From: CAYRIF01 sp964424205
Lineage (GTDB): Bacteria; Bacteroidota; Bacteroidia; Cytophagales; Cyclobacteriaceae
Direction of reading: 5' to 3'
DNA: 13,061 nt
Assembly (NCBI GenBank): GCA_964424205.1
Contig: CAYRIF010000083.1
Span: forward strand, 1 to 13,061
Positions within the stretch are counted from its first letter, which is position 1; each line of letters starts with the position of its first letter. The position numbers and the translations under genes are program-made. A model generated the notes under the pieces. The model was not told the DNA's origin, made no database searches, and saw nothing but the letters and a program-made list of their open reading frames with translations. Shown one piece after another: positions 1 to 8,284 of this stretch.

Positions 1-21
1 GAAGCGACAGCTTTTTTGTTT
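1..21 (+). terminator. Possible partial terminator at the window edge
   Basis: AAGC (2-5), a GACA loop and GCTT (10-13) form a short stem that runs into a six-T tract. It would end a plus-strand transcript arriving from outside the window, convergent with the peptide transporter gene. The stem is only 4 bp as seen. It may be longer upstream of base 1, so this is a weak call. Confidence 0.25.
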
Positions 22-34
22 GATGAGACTTTGC

Positions 35-1570
35 TTAGTGTGTCATCTCAACCTCATTGTCTTCAGCGCCATGGGTTAAGCGTTTTAAAGGTTTCAATAT
101 AGCAATAACCAATAGTCCGAATGCGACAGTGAAAATTGTGATGCCCATAAATATGGTTAACTCTCCATATTTGGATGCGTTCTCTCCTAATATACCAGCA
201 ACTTTATTTCCTAAACCTGTTGATGCAAAATATAAGCCCATCATCAATGAGGCATATCTAATGGGTGCTAATTTTGTTACAAAAGATAATGATACAGGTG
301 ATAATGAGAGTTCACCTATCGTATGAAAAAAGTATGCTAATACCAACCAATACATCGCTGAAGACCCATGTGCTTCGTAGTCTTTTGAAGCAAAAACCAT
401 AAAAACAAATCCTAGCCCCATAATTATTGTCCCAGTTGCCATTTTAAAAAGCGAAGAAGCTTCTTTATTTTTTAGTTTCCTTTTTGCCCAATAATTGGCG
501 ACGGCGACGGCAAAGAGCATAATAAACCCTGCATTTAAACCTTGAAACCAAATGGTTGGCACTTGCCAACCAAATAACATTCTATTTGTTTTATTTTCAG
601 TATATAAACTCATCAAGCCACCTGCTTGCTCAAATGCTCCCCAAAATACTATAACGATAGAAAATGATAACAGTACGACCAAAAACCTATCTTTTTCAAT
701 TTGATTCCGAAGGCTTTTGTAAATCATCATGAGCATTCCTATGACCAGTGAAAGGAAAGAAAATAATACCGCATATGCCCAATGATCAACACCATCTAAC
801 ATGTAGCCACCAAAATAAATCGAGACTATAATCAGCGCTATTACGATTATGAGTTGTTTCGAAGACTTCAATAATTCACTAAATAATTGAGAGATAGGAA
901 CTTGATCTTTTTTTTCATCTTCTGTCGTTTTATTTCCTACATGATGTAAATATTTTTGTCCATATAAATAAACAATGAGTCCAAATAGCATTCCTATCCC
1001 TGCCAAGCCAAATCCTGCATGCCATCCCCATTTTGCTACTACTAAACCTACCAATGTGGTGGCTAAAAAAGAGCCTGTATTGATGCCAATATAAAAAATA
1101 CTAAATCCTTTGTCTCTTCTGATATCTCCTTTCTTATATAATCCACCGACCATGGTAGAAATATTTGGTTTCAACATACCAACGCCGAGGATGACCAAAA
1201 TAAGACCTGTATAGAAGGCCCACAATGCGTCAATAGCTAACACACCGTGACCCGCTACTAGGATTAACGCACCTATTAGCACCGATTTTTTTTGCCCTAA
1301 TATTTTGTCTGCAATCATTCCACCTGGAATAGACATTACGTAAACAAGCATGGTGTACCATCCATAAAGTTTAAGTGCTTCACCATCAGTCCAGTTTAAA
1401 CCTGGGCCATTAACGTGGGCTATTCCTGCGGCCATATAGATTGATAATAAACCGCGCATCCCATAATAAGAGAAGCGCTCCCACATTTCGGTCATGAATA
1501 GTACGTACAGTCCGATTGGATGCCCAAAAAGTTCTCTTTCATGAGGGGCTACAGTATTCTGATTTGTCAT
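35..1570 (-). CDS. Proton-dependent oligopeptide transporter (POT/PTR2 family)
   Basis: This is an inner-membrane symporter of the major facilitator superfamily that imports di- and tripeptides with protons. The 511-residue length and about 12 to 14 hydrophobic segments fit bacterial DtpT-like members. The family motifs are present. ExxERFxYYG lies at residues 28-37 (E28, E31, R32), the proton-coupling motif of helix 1. GMLKPN lies at 131-136. FYIGINTGS, the PTR2 signature, lies at 159-167. W310 with E314-Q315 lies in the helix-7 region, and GELSLSP at 419-425 is the helix-10 substrate-site motif. The hydrophilic stretch at about 212-238 is the usual central loop. The start is the ATG at 1568-1570, 41 bases inside a candidate promoter. 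The gene stands alone and is divergent from the small exported protein. The family call is very sure; exact peptide preference cannot be read from sequence. Confidence 0.96.
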   Translation of the reverse strand: MTNQNTVAPHERELFGHPIGLYVLFMTEMWERFSYYGMRGLLSIYMAAGIAHVNGPGLNWTDGEALKLYGWYTMLVYVMSIPGGMIADKILGQKKSVLIGALILVAGHGVLAIDALWAFYTGLILVILGVGMLKPNISTMVGGLYKKGDIRRDKGFSIFYIGINTGSFLATTLVGLVVAKWGWHAGFGLAGIGMLFGLIVYLYGQKYLHHVGNKTTEDEKKDQVPISQLFSELLKSSKQLIIVIALIIVSIYFGGYMLDGVDHWAYAVLFSFLSLVIGMLMMIYKSLRNQIEKDRFLVVLLSFSIVIVFWGAFEQAGGLMSLYTENKTNRMLFGWQVPTIWFQGLNAGFIMLFAVAVANYWAKRKLKNKEASSLFKMATGTIIMGLGFVFMVFASKDYEAHGSSAMYWLVLAYFFHTIGELSLSPVSLSFVTKLAPIRYASLMMGLYFASTGLGNKVAGILGENASKYGELTIFMGITIFTVAFGLLVIAILKPLKRLTHGAEDNEVEMTH

Positions 1571-1610
1571 AATTTAAAGTAGTTAGTATTAAATTTAGGA
1601 TTTAAAACTT

Positions 1611-1642
1611 CTAAAGTACAATCTGTCTGTCAGTAATACAAA
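1611..1642 (-). promoter_or_regulatory. Candidate promoter of the peptide transporter
   Basis: Read on the minus strand, TTTG (1642-1639) is followed after 20 bases by TACTTTAG (1618-1611). This is one mismatch from the Bacteroidota -7 consensus TAnnTTTG, and the spacing is within the usual range. A transcript starting just downstream would have a leader of roughly 35 bases before the ATG. Confidence 0.4.
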
Positions 1643-1772
1643 TCTCAGTTATTTTTTAACGCGAATGGGGTGATTTTTGTACTATTCGAAAGATGGTATG
1701 ATTATAGCTTAGTGTATTAATGTCAACATATACTTACTAGTGAATGTTTTTTATGAAAGTCGTGTTGATAAA

Positions 1773-1806
1773 TTGTTCAGAAGTATAAAAATATTATTTA
1801 CTTTTG
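1773..1806 (+). promoter_or_regulatory. Bacteroidota-type promoter of the small exported protein
   Basis: TTG at 1773-1775 is followed after 23 bases by TACTTTTG at 1799-1806, an exact match to the -7 consensus TAnnTTTG. The predicted start site is about 40 bases before the ATG at 1854. The spacer is at the long end of the accepted range. Confidence 0.5.
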
Positions 1807-1853
1807 GCTGTTTTTAAAATGAATGTGGGATATAAATTTAAATAATTAAAAGA

Positions 1854-2312
1854 ATGAATGTATTAGGAAAAGTTAAGATTGGATTTTTTGCAACAGCATT
1901 GTTAAGTGTTATTGCGTTTTCTCAGGTGAAAGCTCAGGATGGTGAAATCACCGATGACAATTTAAGAAGGTATGCGTTACTAAGTGAAGTAGTAGATATA
2001 ATGAAAGGTGATATTAAGAGTAAAACTAGTGAATTGGTTAAAAATCAAGATGGAATGACTGGCAAGCGGTTTAATGAGCTTAGAAAAAGTATGGACGGCG
2101 CGAAGGAGTGGGAAGTAAAGTTCATGGATTTGATTGCCAAAAAGAAAGCGGATGGTATTGAGTCGATAAAGATGGCTAATCAAGTATTGGCAAGCAAAAT
2201 GGTAGGTGGAAAAATGTATAAGCAGATTAAAAGTGAGCTTAAAACAAATGAAGATTTGAAATCTAGGTATGAGGCAATTGCTACAAAATTAAAGCCTGAG
2301 GCTGCGGAATAA
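1854..2312 (+). CDS. Small exported helical protein, function unknown
   Basis: This 152-residue protein is not a family I recognise with certainty. The first 27 residues look like a Sec signal peptide: K6 and K8, a hydrophobic core at 10-23, and a likely cleavage after QVKA before QDGE. The mature part of about 125 residues is rich in Lys, Glu, Met and Leu, has no Cys, and should be almost all alpha-helix. It begins ITDDNLRRYA and ends with MYKQIKSELKTNEDLKSRYE. This layout, an opening D/E-x-L-x-x-YA helix and a closing YxxI helix, is loosely like the DUF4168 family of exported proteins, but that link is only a guess. The protein is probably periplasmic. It is a single-gene unit: it has its own promoter candidate and a strong terminator directly after the stop. 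Confidence 0.85.
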   Translation: MNVLGKVKIGFFATALLSVIAFSQVKAQDGEITDDNLRRYALLSEVVDIMKGDIKSKTSELVKNQDGMTGKRFNELRKSMDGAKEWEVKFMDLIAKKKADGIESIKMANQVLASKMVGGKMYKQIKSELKTNEDLKSRYEAIATKLKPEAAE

Positions 2313-2328
2313 TCCAATATAAATGAAT

Positions 2329-2376
2329 AACACCTTTTCTTCCCAATCAGTGGGAAAGAAAAGGTGTTTTTATTTT
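2329..2376 (+). terminator. Strong intrinsic terminator after the small exported protein
   Basis: Left arm 2329-2345 and right arm 2351-2368 pair over 17 bp with a single bulged base, around a five-base ATCAG loop. A T-rich tract follows (2367-2376). It lies 16 bases after the stop codon and separates this gene from the next plus-strand gene. Confidence 0.9.
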
Positions 2377-2555
2377 ACTGCAATTAACTGATTAATCTCA
2401 CATGTATTGATTTTAGTGATTATGCTCATAATTTAACGGTGTATTTGGCTACCTTACTGCTTGATTTATAAATGTTTAGAAACCATAAAAGAAATTAAAA
2501 TAAGAACGGTCGTATTAGAAATATATGGCTTAAATGTACGTTCTTAATCATTAGA

Positions 2556-3554
2556 ATGCTCAGAAGATCATGCACCATATTGTTAGCGATTATGCTTTCT
2601 CTTGTTGCCTATGCGCAGGAGGATGAGTACTTTAGTCCCAAAACGGAGGACGGCCAAGGAAGTACCTTTAGGAGAATTGCGAATAAGTTTTCCCTAACAG
2701 TAACCACTGGGTATGGCAGAACTTACTATAAACATGACATTCCAGGATTAACAATACTTGATGCCGATGGAGAGTTATTGATAACAGATGATAGTAGCTT
2801 AAGTCCTGGCGCATCTTTTACTGCCTATAAATATTGGATGAACAATGCACAGCCGATTGTCGGCACACTGAAAGTTACCGATGCAACATATAGTTCTGAT
2901 ACTTCTACATTTAAGATTAGAGGAACGGGGACGAATATTCCAATCAATATATCGCTACATTATACATTTTTAGAAAAATTTAGAATTGGAGGAGGAGCGA
3001 CTTTTGAATTTCATTCGATTAACAATTTGAGACCTACTTTCTCTGATTCATTAGGGGATTATCAGTCTGATTATAAGGTGACAATGTTCAAAAGATATTT
3101 CGGACTTATTGGATATAACTTCAAGAATTACAGGAACTTATCTTATGTAGCTGAAGTAAAGGTTGGTTCGTTTAAGCTTAGTAAAAAGTATAACTATACA
3201 CGAAAAAGTATTGCTTTTGATGTTGGTGTTTCTGCAGAAAGACATATGTCTGAGTATTTTAGAATTATATTGAAACCATCCATCGAATTCAAAAATTATT
3301 CTGTGGCACTACCAAATGGTGATATCCTTAAACACCGAATGATTACGCCATATGTAACGCTTGGTGCAAGTTACAATTACCCGGATCTTCCAAGGTGTCC
3401 TATTAAATTTTGTCATGTACAAATTAATCACACGCATGGTGGTAAAAAATTTAGAAGCAGAAGGCATGCAATCTATAAGAAGCAAAATCCTAAATATGGC
3501 GAAAATTACCCTCAGCTGGGTCGCTATAAGCGTAAAAATAAGAAAAAATTGTAG
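2556..3554 (+). CDS. Exported beta-barrel-like outer membrane protein with a basic Cys/His tail
   Basis: The 332-residue protein starts with a Sec signal peptide (R3, R4, hydrophobic core 7-18, likely cleavage after AYA, before QED at 22). Residues about 45-275 show alternating polar and hydrophobic strands with many Tyr, Phe, Gly and Ser residues, such as KFSLTVTTGYGRTYY, IPINISLHYTFLEKFRIGGG and FDVGVSAERHMSEYFRIILK. This is the look of a Bacteroidota outer-membrane barrel. The last 52 residues (281-332) break from that pattern. They carry C281 and C286, H287, H292, H294, a Gly-Gly pair, an RSRRH run, a QNPKYGENYPQ segment and a Lys/Arg-rich end. The tail resembles a conserved module rather than a barrel strand, but I cannot name it. 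A transport or envelope-assembly role is possible but unproven. The start is the ATG that begins the signal peptide. Confidence 0.85.
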   Translation: MLRRSCTILLAIMLSLVAYAQEDEYFSPKTEDGQGSTFRRIANKFSLTVTTGYGRTYYKHDIPGLTILDADGELLITDDSSLSPGASFTAYKYWMNNAQPIVGTLKVTDATYSSDTSTFKIRGTGTNIPINISLHYTFLEKFRIGGGATFEFHSINNLRPTFSDSLGDYQSDYKVTMFKRYFGLIGYNFKNYRNLSYVAEVKVGSFKLSKKYNYTRKSIAFDVGVSAERHMSEYFRIILKPSIEFKNYSVALPNGDILKHRMITPYVTLGASYNYPDLPRCPIKFCHVQINHTHGGKKFRSRRHAIYKKQNPKYGENYPQLGRYKRKNKKKL

Positions 3555-3560
3555 TGTTGA

Positions 3561-3609
3561 TTCCTAATTCCCAGTTCCTTATCCCTAGTTCCTAGTTCCT
3601 AGTTTATAA
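3561..3609. repeat. Degenerate 7-bp tandem repeat, consensus TTCCTAG
   Basis: Six successive heptamers fill 3561-3602: TTCCTAA, TTCCCAG, TTCCTTA, TCCCTAG, TTCCTAG, TTCCTAG. A decayed seventh (TTTATAA) reaches 3609. The array lies between the stop at 3554 and the gyrA start, ending about 60 bases before the latter. It has no hairpin and is too short and regular to be coding. Confidence 0.85.
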
Positions 3610-3665
3610 AGTTTTTTTTGTGTAAATTGCATCATAATTTTAAACTGAAAAACTGAACTAAATAA

Positions 3666-6146
3666 ATGGCTGAAGGCGAAAATATTATACCCATTAATAT
3701 TGAGGATGAAATGAAAACGGCTTACATCGATTATTCGATGTCTGTGATTGTTTCAAGGGCACTACCAGATGTGCGGGATGGATTAAAACCAGTACACAGA
3801 AGGGTGTTATTTGGCATGCAGGAACTTGGAGTTTCCTTCAACAAATCTTATAAAAAATCGGCTAGAATAGTAGGAGAGGTGCTGGGTAAGTATCACCCAC
3901 ATGGCGATACCTCTGTGTATGATGCCATGGTGAGAATGGCGCAATCATGGTCACTCAGATACCCACTGGTAGATGGACAAGGAAACTTTGGCTCAGTGGA
4001 TGGTGACTCGCCAGCAGCGATGAGGTATACCGAAGCAAGACTTCGTAAAATCTCTAATGAGCTACTAGATGATCTTAATAAAAATACGGTTGATTTTCAG
4101 CCAAACTTTGATGACTCGCTGAAAGAGCCAACAGTACTGCCTGCAAGAATTCCTAGTTTGCTTTTGAATGGTACTACGGGGATTGCGGTAGGGATGGCTA
4201 CTAACATGCCACCACATAACCTTACAGAGGTTATCAACGGCATTGTAGCCTATATTGATAATAATGACATAACAATAGCCGAATTAATGGAGCATATTAC
4301 TGCCCCTGATTTTCCAACAGGCGGCACGATCTACGGATACCAAGGTGTTAAGTCTGCTTTTGAAACAGGTCGAGGTAGAGTAGTAATCAGGGCCAAAGCT
4401 ACCTTTGAAACCATGAAATCTGGAAGAGAGCGAATCATTGTGAGTGAAATACCTTATATGGTTAATAAGGCCAACATGATTGAGAAAACTGCTGCCTTGG
4501 TGAATGACAAAAGAATTGAAGGGATAGCTGATTTGCGAGATGAGTCTGATAGAAAGGGAATGCGTATTGTTTATGAATTGAAAAAAGATGCAATTCCTAA
4601 TGTTGTTTTAAATAACCTATACAAATATACACAGTTACAATCTTCATTTGGCGTGAATAATGTGGCACTTGTAAAGGGCAGACCTTATACGCTGAATTTA
4701 AAAGAAATTATTGGTCACTATGTGGATCACCGCCATGAAGTGGTGACTAGGAGAACGCAGTATGAGTTAGAAGAGGCGGAGAGAAGGATCCATATATTGG
4801 AGGGTTATCTTATTGCACTGGATAATCTGGATGAAGTGATTGCATTGATTAGAGCATCACGGGATCCTGAAATTGCTAAAAACGGATTGATGAAGAAATT
4901 TAGTCTTTCTGATGTTCAAGCAAAAGCAATTTTAGAAATGCGATTGCAGCGATTAACTGGACTAGAGAGAGAAAAAATAGAAAAGGAGCATGCTGAAATT
5001 AAACTCTTGATTGATAAGTTGAAAGAGATTTTAGCGAATGAGGGGATTAGGATGAGTATTATCAAAGATGAATTGTTAGAAGTAAAAGAGAAATTTGGTG
5101 ATGAACGAAGAACTGATATAGAGCATAGTGGGGAGGATTTTTCTGTTGAAGACATGATTCCTAATGAGGCAATGGTGATTACCATTTCTAATCAAGGATA
5201 TATTAAGCGGACGCCCTTGACAGATTATCGTACGCAAGGCAGGGGAGGTGTAGGTTCACGAGGAGCTTCTTCCAAAGAAGATGATTCTACAGAGCATCTA
5301 TTTGTAGCACATACACATAATTATTTGTTAATATTTACGGAGTCTGGAAAAGTTTTTTGGAAAAAAGTTTGGGCACTCCCTGAAGCAGGAAAATCTGCCA
5401 AGGGAAGACCCATTCAAAATTTGATAAATATAGAGAGTGGAGATACGGTTCGTGCAGTGATTAATGTCCTGAACCTTAAAGATGAAGACTACATTACCAA
5501 TAACTATTTGGTGATGTGTACAGAGAAGGGAACAATCAAAAAAACATCGTTAGAAGCGTATTCTAGACCTAGACAGAACGGAATCAATGCTATTACTATC
5601 AGAGAAGATGATCGATTGTTAGAGGTGAAACTCACTAATGGAGACAACCATATTGTGATAGCACTGACCTCAGGAAGGGCGATTCACTTCAAAGAATCTG
5701 ATGTGCGATCCATGGGCAGAACGGCTGCAGGGGTACGAGGAATTCGACTGGATGAAACCAAAGAAAAGGTAGTTGGAATGGTATGCATTAGCAGATTGGA
5801 ATCAAATTTGCTAGTAGTATCAGAGAATGGATATGGTAAGCGGTCTGCAATAGATGAATACCGCATTACCAAAAGAGGAGGGAAGGGAGTGAAGACGATG
5901 AATATTACTGATAAAACTGGTAATTTAGTGGCCATTAAAGAGGTGATTGATTCAGATGATTTAATGATTATTAATAAATCAGGAATTACCATTAGAATGA
6001 AAGTAGCAGATTTAAGAGTGATGGGCAGGGCGACGCAAGGTGTTAAACTCATACGGCTAAATGATGATGATGCTATTTCTTCTGTAGAAAAAATAGAATA
6101 TATTGCAGTGGCGAACGATGATGAAAGCAGTAATGAGGAAGAATAA
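3666..6146 (+). CDS. gyrA: DNA gyrase subunit A
   Basis: This is the breakage-reunion subunit of gyrase, which introduces negative supercoils with GyrB using ATP. At 826 residues it has normal length for Bacteroidota GyrA. The catalytic tyrosine that links to DNA is Y121 in AAMRYTEARL, equal to Y122 of E. coli. The quinolone-determining region reads HPHGDTSVYD (77-86). T82 and D86 sit at E. coli positions S83 and D87. Thr there is common in wild-type relatives and does not by itself show resistance. The IxxxxLxxLxxL coiled-coil region lies around 425-460. The C-terminal beta-pinwheel begins near 490 and has its GyrA box at 524-530 as QGRGGVG instead of the classic QRRGGKG. The protein ends in an acidic tail (DDESSNEEE). 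ParC is less likely given the GyrA-box position and size. A periplasmic TPR gene follows after 54 bp with no terminator between. Confidence 0.98.
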   Translation: MAEGENIIPINIEDEMKTAYIDYSMSVIVSRALPDVRDGLKPVHRRVLFGMQELGVSFNKSYKKSARIVGEVLGKYHPHGDTSVYDAMVRMAQSWSLRYPLVDGQGNFGSVDGDSPAAMRYTEARLRKISNELLDDLNKNTVDFQPNFDDSLKEPTVLPARIPSLLLNGTTGIAVGMATNMPPHNLTEVINGIVAYIDNNDITIAELMEHITAPDFPTGGTIYGYQGVKSAFETGRGRVVIRAKATFETMKSGRERIIVSEIPYMVNKANMIEKTAALVNDKRIEGIADLRDESDRKGMRIVYELKKDAIPNVVLNNLYKYTQLQSSFGVNNVALVKGRPYTLNLKEIIGHYVDHRHEVVTRRTQYELEEAERRIHILEGYLIALDNLDEVIALIRASRDPEIAKNGLMKKFSLSDVQAKAILEMRLQRLTGLEREKIEKEHAEIKLLIDKLKEILANEGIRMSIIKDELLEVKEKFGDERRTDIEHSGEDFSVEDMIPNEAMVITISNQGYIKRTPLTDYRTQGRGGVGSRGASSKEDDSTEHLFVAHTHNYLLIFTESGKVFWKKVWALPEAGKSAKGRPIQNLINIESGDTVRAVINVLNLKDEDYITNNYLVMCTEKGTIKKTSLEAYSRPRQNGINAITIREDDRLLEVKLTNGDNHIVIALTSGRAIHFKESDVRSMGRTAAGVRGIRLDETKEKVVGMVCISRLESNLLVVSENGYGKRSAIDEYRITKRGGKGVKTMNITDKTGNLVAIKEVIDSDDLMIINKSGITIRMKVADLRVMGRATQGVKLIRLNDDDAISSVEKIEYIAVANDDESSNEEE

Positions 6147-6200
6147 AGCTAAATTAGAATTACAACGAATATTAAATAAAGATTAACCAAATATTAAATT

Positions 6201-7352
6201 ATGAAAAAGCAATTAACAATTTTACTTATTTTTAGCTTGTTTGCTACAGTAACCTTTGCGCAGAATTCTGCAGTTTCGAAAGCAGCAGCAGCGCAGAAAA
6301 AAGGAGAACTAGACAAAGCCAAAGAATATATTGATGCGGCTATTGTACATGAAAAGACTAAAGAAAAAGGAAAAACGTGGTACACAAAAGGAATTGTATA
6401 TGAGGCAATTGCCTTTTCTGATAATGAGGCTTATAAAACCCTCGTTGGTGACGCATTGGAACAATCTGTTGCCGCATTTAACAAGGCGAAGGAATTAGAA
6501 AAGGAAGGATCAACGTATCATCTTTTTGCAGATCAAAAAATCAATGCAATATGGGAAAAGTATATAAACGAAGGGGCTGATGCTTATGGTAAAAAGGATT
6601 ATAATGCGGCAATAGCAGCTTTTGATAAAACGATTCTAGTAAAACCTAGTGATACCACAGGGTATTTGTATGCAGCCATTGCTGCGCAAATAGAAAAGCA
6701 GTATGATAAAACTGAGGCATATTACAATACGTTGAAAACGTTGAATTACAGTAGCCCTGATATGTATAAGAGTTTGATTTATATTCAACGAGCACACCAC
6801 AAAGACAATGACAAGGCACTAGCGGTAATTAAGGAAGCCAGAGAGAAATATCCTGATGATCCTGATTTTATGAAGGAAGAGATAAATGTGCTGATTTTAA
6901 CAGAGAAAACGGACGAAGCAAAAGAAAAATTAGAGATAGCAATAAAGACTGAACCTGAAAATGCAAACCTTCACTATAATCTTGCATTTTTGAATGATCA
7001 AATTGGTGATAGAGAGAAAGCCATTGAGCATTATAAAAAAGCAATTGATATTAAACCTGATTATTTTGATGCACTGTATAATGTAGGGGTAATGAACTTT
7101 AATGAAGGAGCCAAAGTATTGAATATTGCCAATAAGATGGACTTGAAAGAATATCAAAAGAGTGGTCAAAAATACATCGACCAAGCAAATGAATTATTCA
7201 AAGAAGCCACACCTTATTTTGAAAAGGCTTTGGAAATTAGACCTGATGAAATGGCATTGTTGCAAAATCTCGAAACAATTTATAGAACCTTGAAACAATT
7301 TGATAAAGTGGAAAGTATACAAGCAAAAATGGCTGCGCTTGAAGGGAAGTAG
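6201..7352 (+). CDS. Exported tetratricopeptide-repeat protein
   Basis: The 383-residue protein has a Sec signal peptide (K2, K3, hydrophobic core 5-17, likely cleavage after TFA before QNS) with no lipobox Cys. It is therefore expected to be soluble in the periplasm. TPR units are visible at about 25-58, 120-153 (GADAYGKKDYNAAIAAFDKT), 154-187, 222-253, 254-289 (the clearest, with NLAFLNDQIGD and AIEHYKKAIDIKPD) and 326-360. Such repeats form a superhelical scaffold for protein-protein contacts; no catalytic domain is seen. It lies 54 bp after gyrA without an obvious terminator or promoter, so read-through from gyrA is likely. From memory, a TPR gene next to gyrA recurs in this phylum, but a link to gyrase is unlikely because the protein is exported. 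Confidence 0.93.
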   Translation: MKKQLTILLIFSLFATVTFAQNSAVSKAAAAQKKGELDKAKEYIDAAIVHEKTKEKGKTWYTKGIVYEAIAFSDNEAYKTLVGDALEQSVAAFNKAKELEKEGSTYHLFADQKINAIWEKYINEGADAYGKKDYNAAIAAFDKTILVKPSDTTGYLYAAIAAQIEKQYDKTEAYYNTLKTLNYSSPDMYKSLIYIQRAHHKDNDKALAVIKEAREKYPDDPDFMKEEINVLILTEKTDEAKEKLEIAIKTEPENANLHYNLAFLNDQIGDREKAIEHYKKAIDIKPDYFDALYNVGVMNFNEGAKVLNIANKMDLKEYQKSGQKYIDQANELFKEATPYFEKALEIRPDEMALLQNLETIYRTLKQFDKVESIQAKMAALEGK

Positions 7353-7371
7353 TCTTATTATAAAATAGTTT

Positions 7372-7407
7372 AAAATGGGGAGAATCAAATTTGATTCTCC
7401 CCATTTT
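7372..7407. terminator. Bidirectional terminator, perfect 36-bp palindrome
   Basis: The arms AAAATGGGGAGAATCAAA and TTTGATTCTCCCCATTTT pair perfectly over 18 bp. On the plus strand the right arm ends in a six-T tract (7404-7409). On the minus strand the A-run of the left arm gives four Ts. It sits 19 bases after the TPR stop and 15 bases after the convergent crotonase stop, so it serves both. Confidence 0.92.
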
Positions 7408-7422
7408 TTATTTCAGGGGAAT

Positions 7423-8235
7423 TTAATCCTCAAACTCAGCCTTTCGTTTTTCCATCATGGCACTAAAAGCCTCCATCAAATCATCCGATAGTAACATGGC
7501 GGCATTCCAAGTGGTCATATAATTTAAGGAGTCATCTACAGGGTGATCTCTTGAATAAAGCAACATTTCCTTGGTGCCTCTGATTGATAGCGGAGATTTA
7601 GAAGCAATCGTAGTAGCAATTTTCAATACTTCTTCTACCATTTTTTCTTTAGAAGCATAGGTATTGTTTACTAAGCCAATGTCTTTGGCTTCTTCACCTC
7701 CTACATTTCTACCTGTATATGCCATTTCTGCGACAATTCCTGGTGATAGAATTTTTGGAAGACGTTGTAAGGTGCCTACATCAGCGACCATGCCTAAGTC
7801 TATTTCTTTAATGGTAAAGAAGGCATCATCGGTACAGTAGCGCATGTCGCAAGCAGTAATGATATCTACGCCACCACCTATACACCCTTTATGGATGGCA
7901 GCAAGTACTGGTTTTTTACACTTTTCTATGGCAGTGACCGTGGTTTGTAATACCTGTACAAGTTCACGAACTTTCTCACTTTTTCTGCCGGCACAAGAAA
8001 TACCCATGAATCCTTTTAAAGACATCAATAATTCTAAATCAATTCCCGAACAAAAATGCTTTCCTTCACCGCTAAGCACGATAACTCGGACTTCTTTAGT
8101 GCCACTTAAAGTTTCGAAAATCTGTTGCATCTCCTGCCAGCTCGCCATGTTTAGCGCATTTGCCTTTTCAGGACGATTGAAAGCTACCTGAGCAACTTTA
8201 TTGTCTATGGTTACTTTAAAAAATTCGTATTTCAT
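7423..8235 (-). CDS. Crotonase-family delta(3,5)-delta(2,4)-dienoyl-CoA isomerase-like enzyme
   Basis: This 270-residue enzyme belongs to the enoyl-CoA hydratase/isomerase superfamily. The closest match I recognise is ECH1, which moves double bonds in 3,5-dienoyl-CoA to the 2,4 position during breakdown of unsaturated fatty acids with odd-position double bonds. Diagnostic stretches are the oxyanion-hole SGID (63-66), AAIHKGCIGGGVD (112-124), CDMRYCTDDAFF (129-140) and KEIDLGMVADVGTLQRLP (143-160). The three residues important in rat ECH1 (D176, E196, D204) appear to be D124, E144 and D152. Ordinary enoyl-CoA hydratases carry Glu where D124 lies, which argues against that activity. SRDHPVDDSLNYM further matches ECH1. 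It is cytoplasmic. It is 49 bp downstream of the hydroxyacid dehydrogenase gene on the same strand, so probably co-transcribed and ended by the palindrome at 7372. Confidence 0.93.
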   Translation of the reverse strand: MKYEFFKVTIDNKVAQVAFNRPEKANALNMASWQEMQQIFETLSGTKEVRVIVLSGEGKHFCSGIDLELLMSLKGFMGISCAGRKSEKVRELVQVLQTTVTAIEKCKKPVLAAIHKGCIGGGVDIITACDMRYCTDDAFFTIKEIDLGMVADVGTLQRLPKILSPGIVAEMAYTGRNVGGEEAKDIGLVNNTYASKEKMVEEVLKIATTIASKSPLSIRGTKEMLLYSRDHPVDDSLNYMTTWNAAMLLSDDLMEAFSAMMEKRKAEFED

Positions 8236-8284
8236 TGTGGTAAGTCTTTTATATGATGTACAATATATCAGTTTTAATCGCTAA

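Noticed and set aside
3361..3567. 68-residue plus-strand frame overlapping the end of the outer-membrane protein gene
   Set aside because: It is wholly within the other frame of a gene with a clear signal peptide and tail, and has no start signals of its own.
3615..3642. Promoter for gyrA made of TTG (3618-3620) and TAATTTTA (3635-3642)
   Set aside because: The -7 element has a mismatch at the key final G and the spacer is 14 bases, shorter than the 17-23 normally seen.
3894..3923. Quinolone-resistance mutation in GyrA (Thr at the position of E. coli S83)
   Set aside because: Thr occurs as the wild-type residue there in many bacteria, and Asp is kept at the second key site, so resistance cannot be claimed.
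4916..6052. Antisense frames inside gyrA
   Set aside because: Low-complexity Ser/Ile-rich translations opposite a fully conserved gyrA; no independent evidence.
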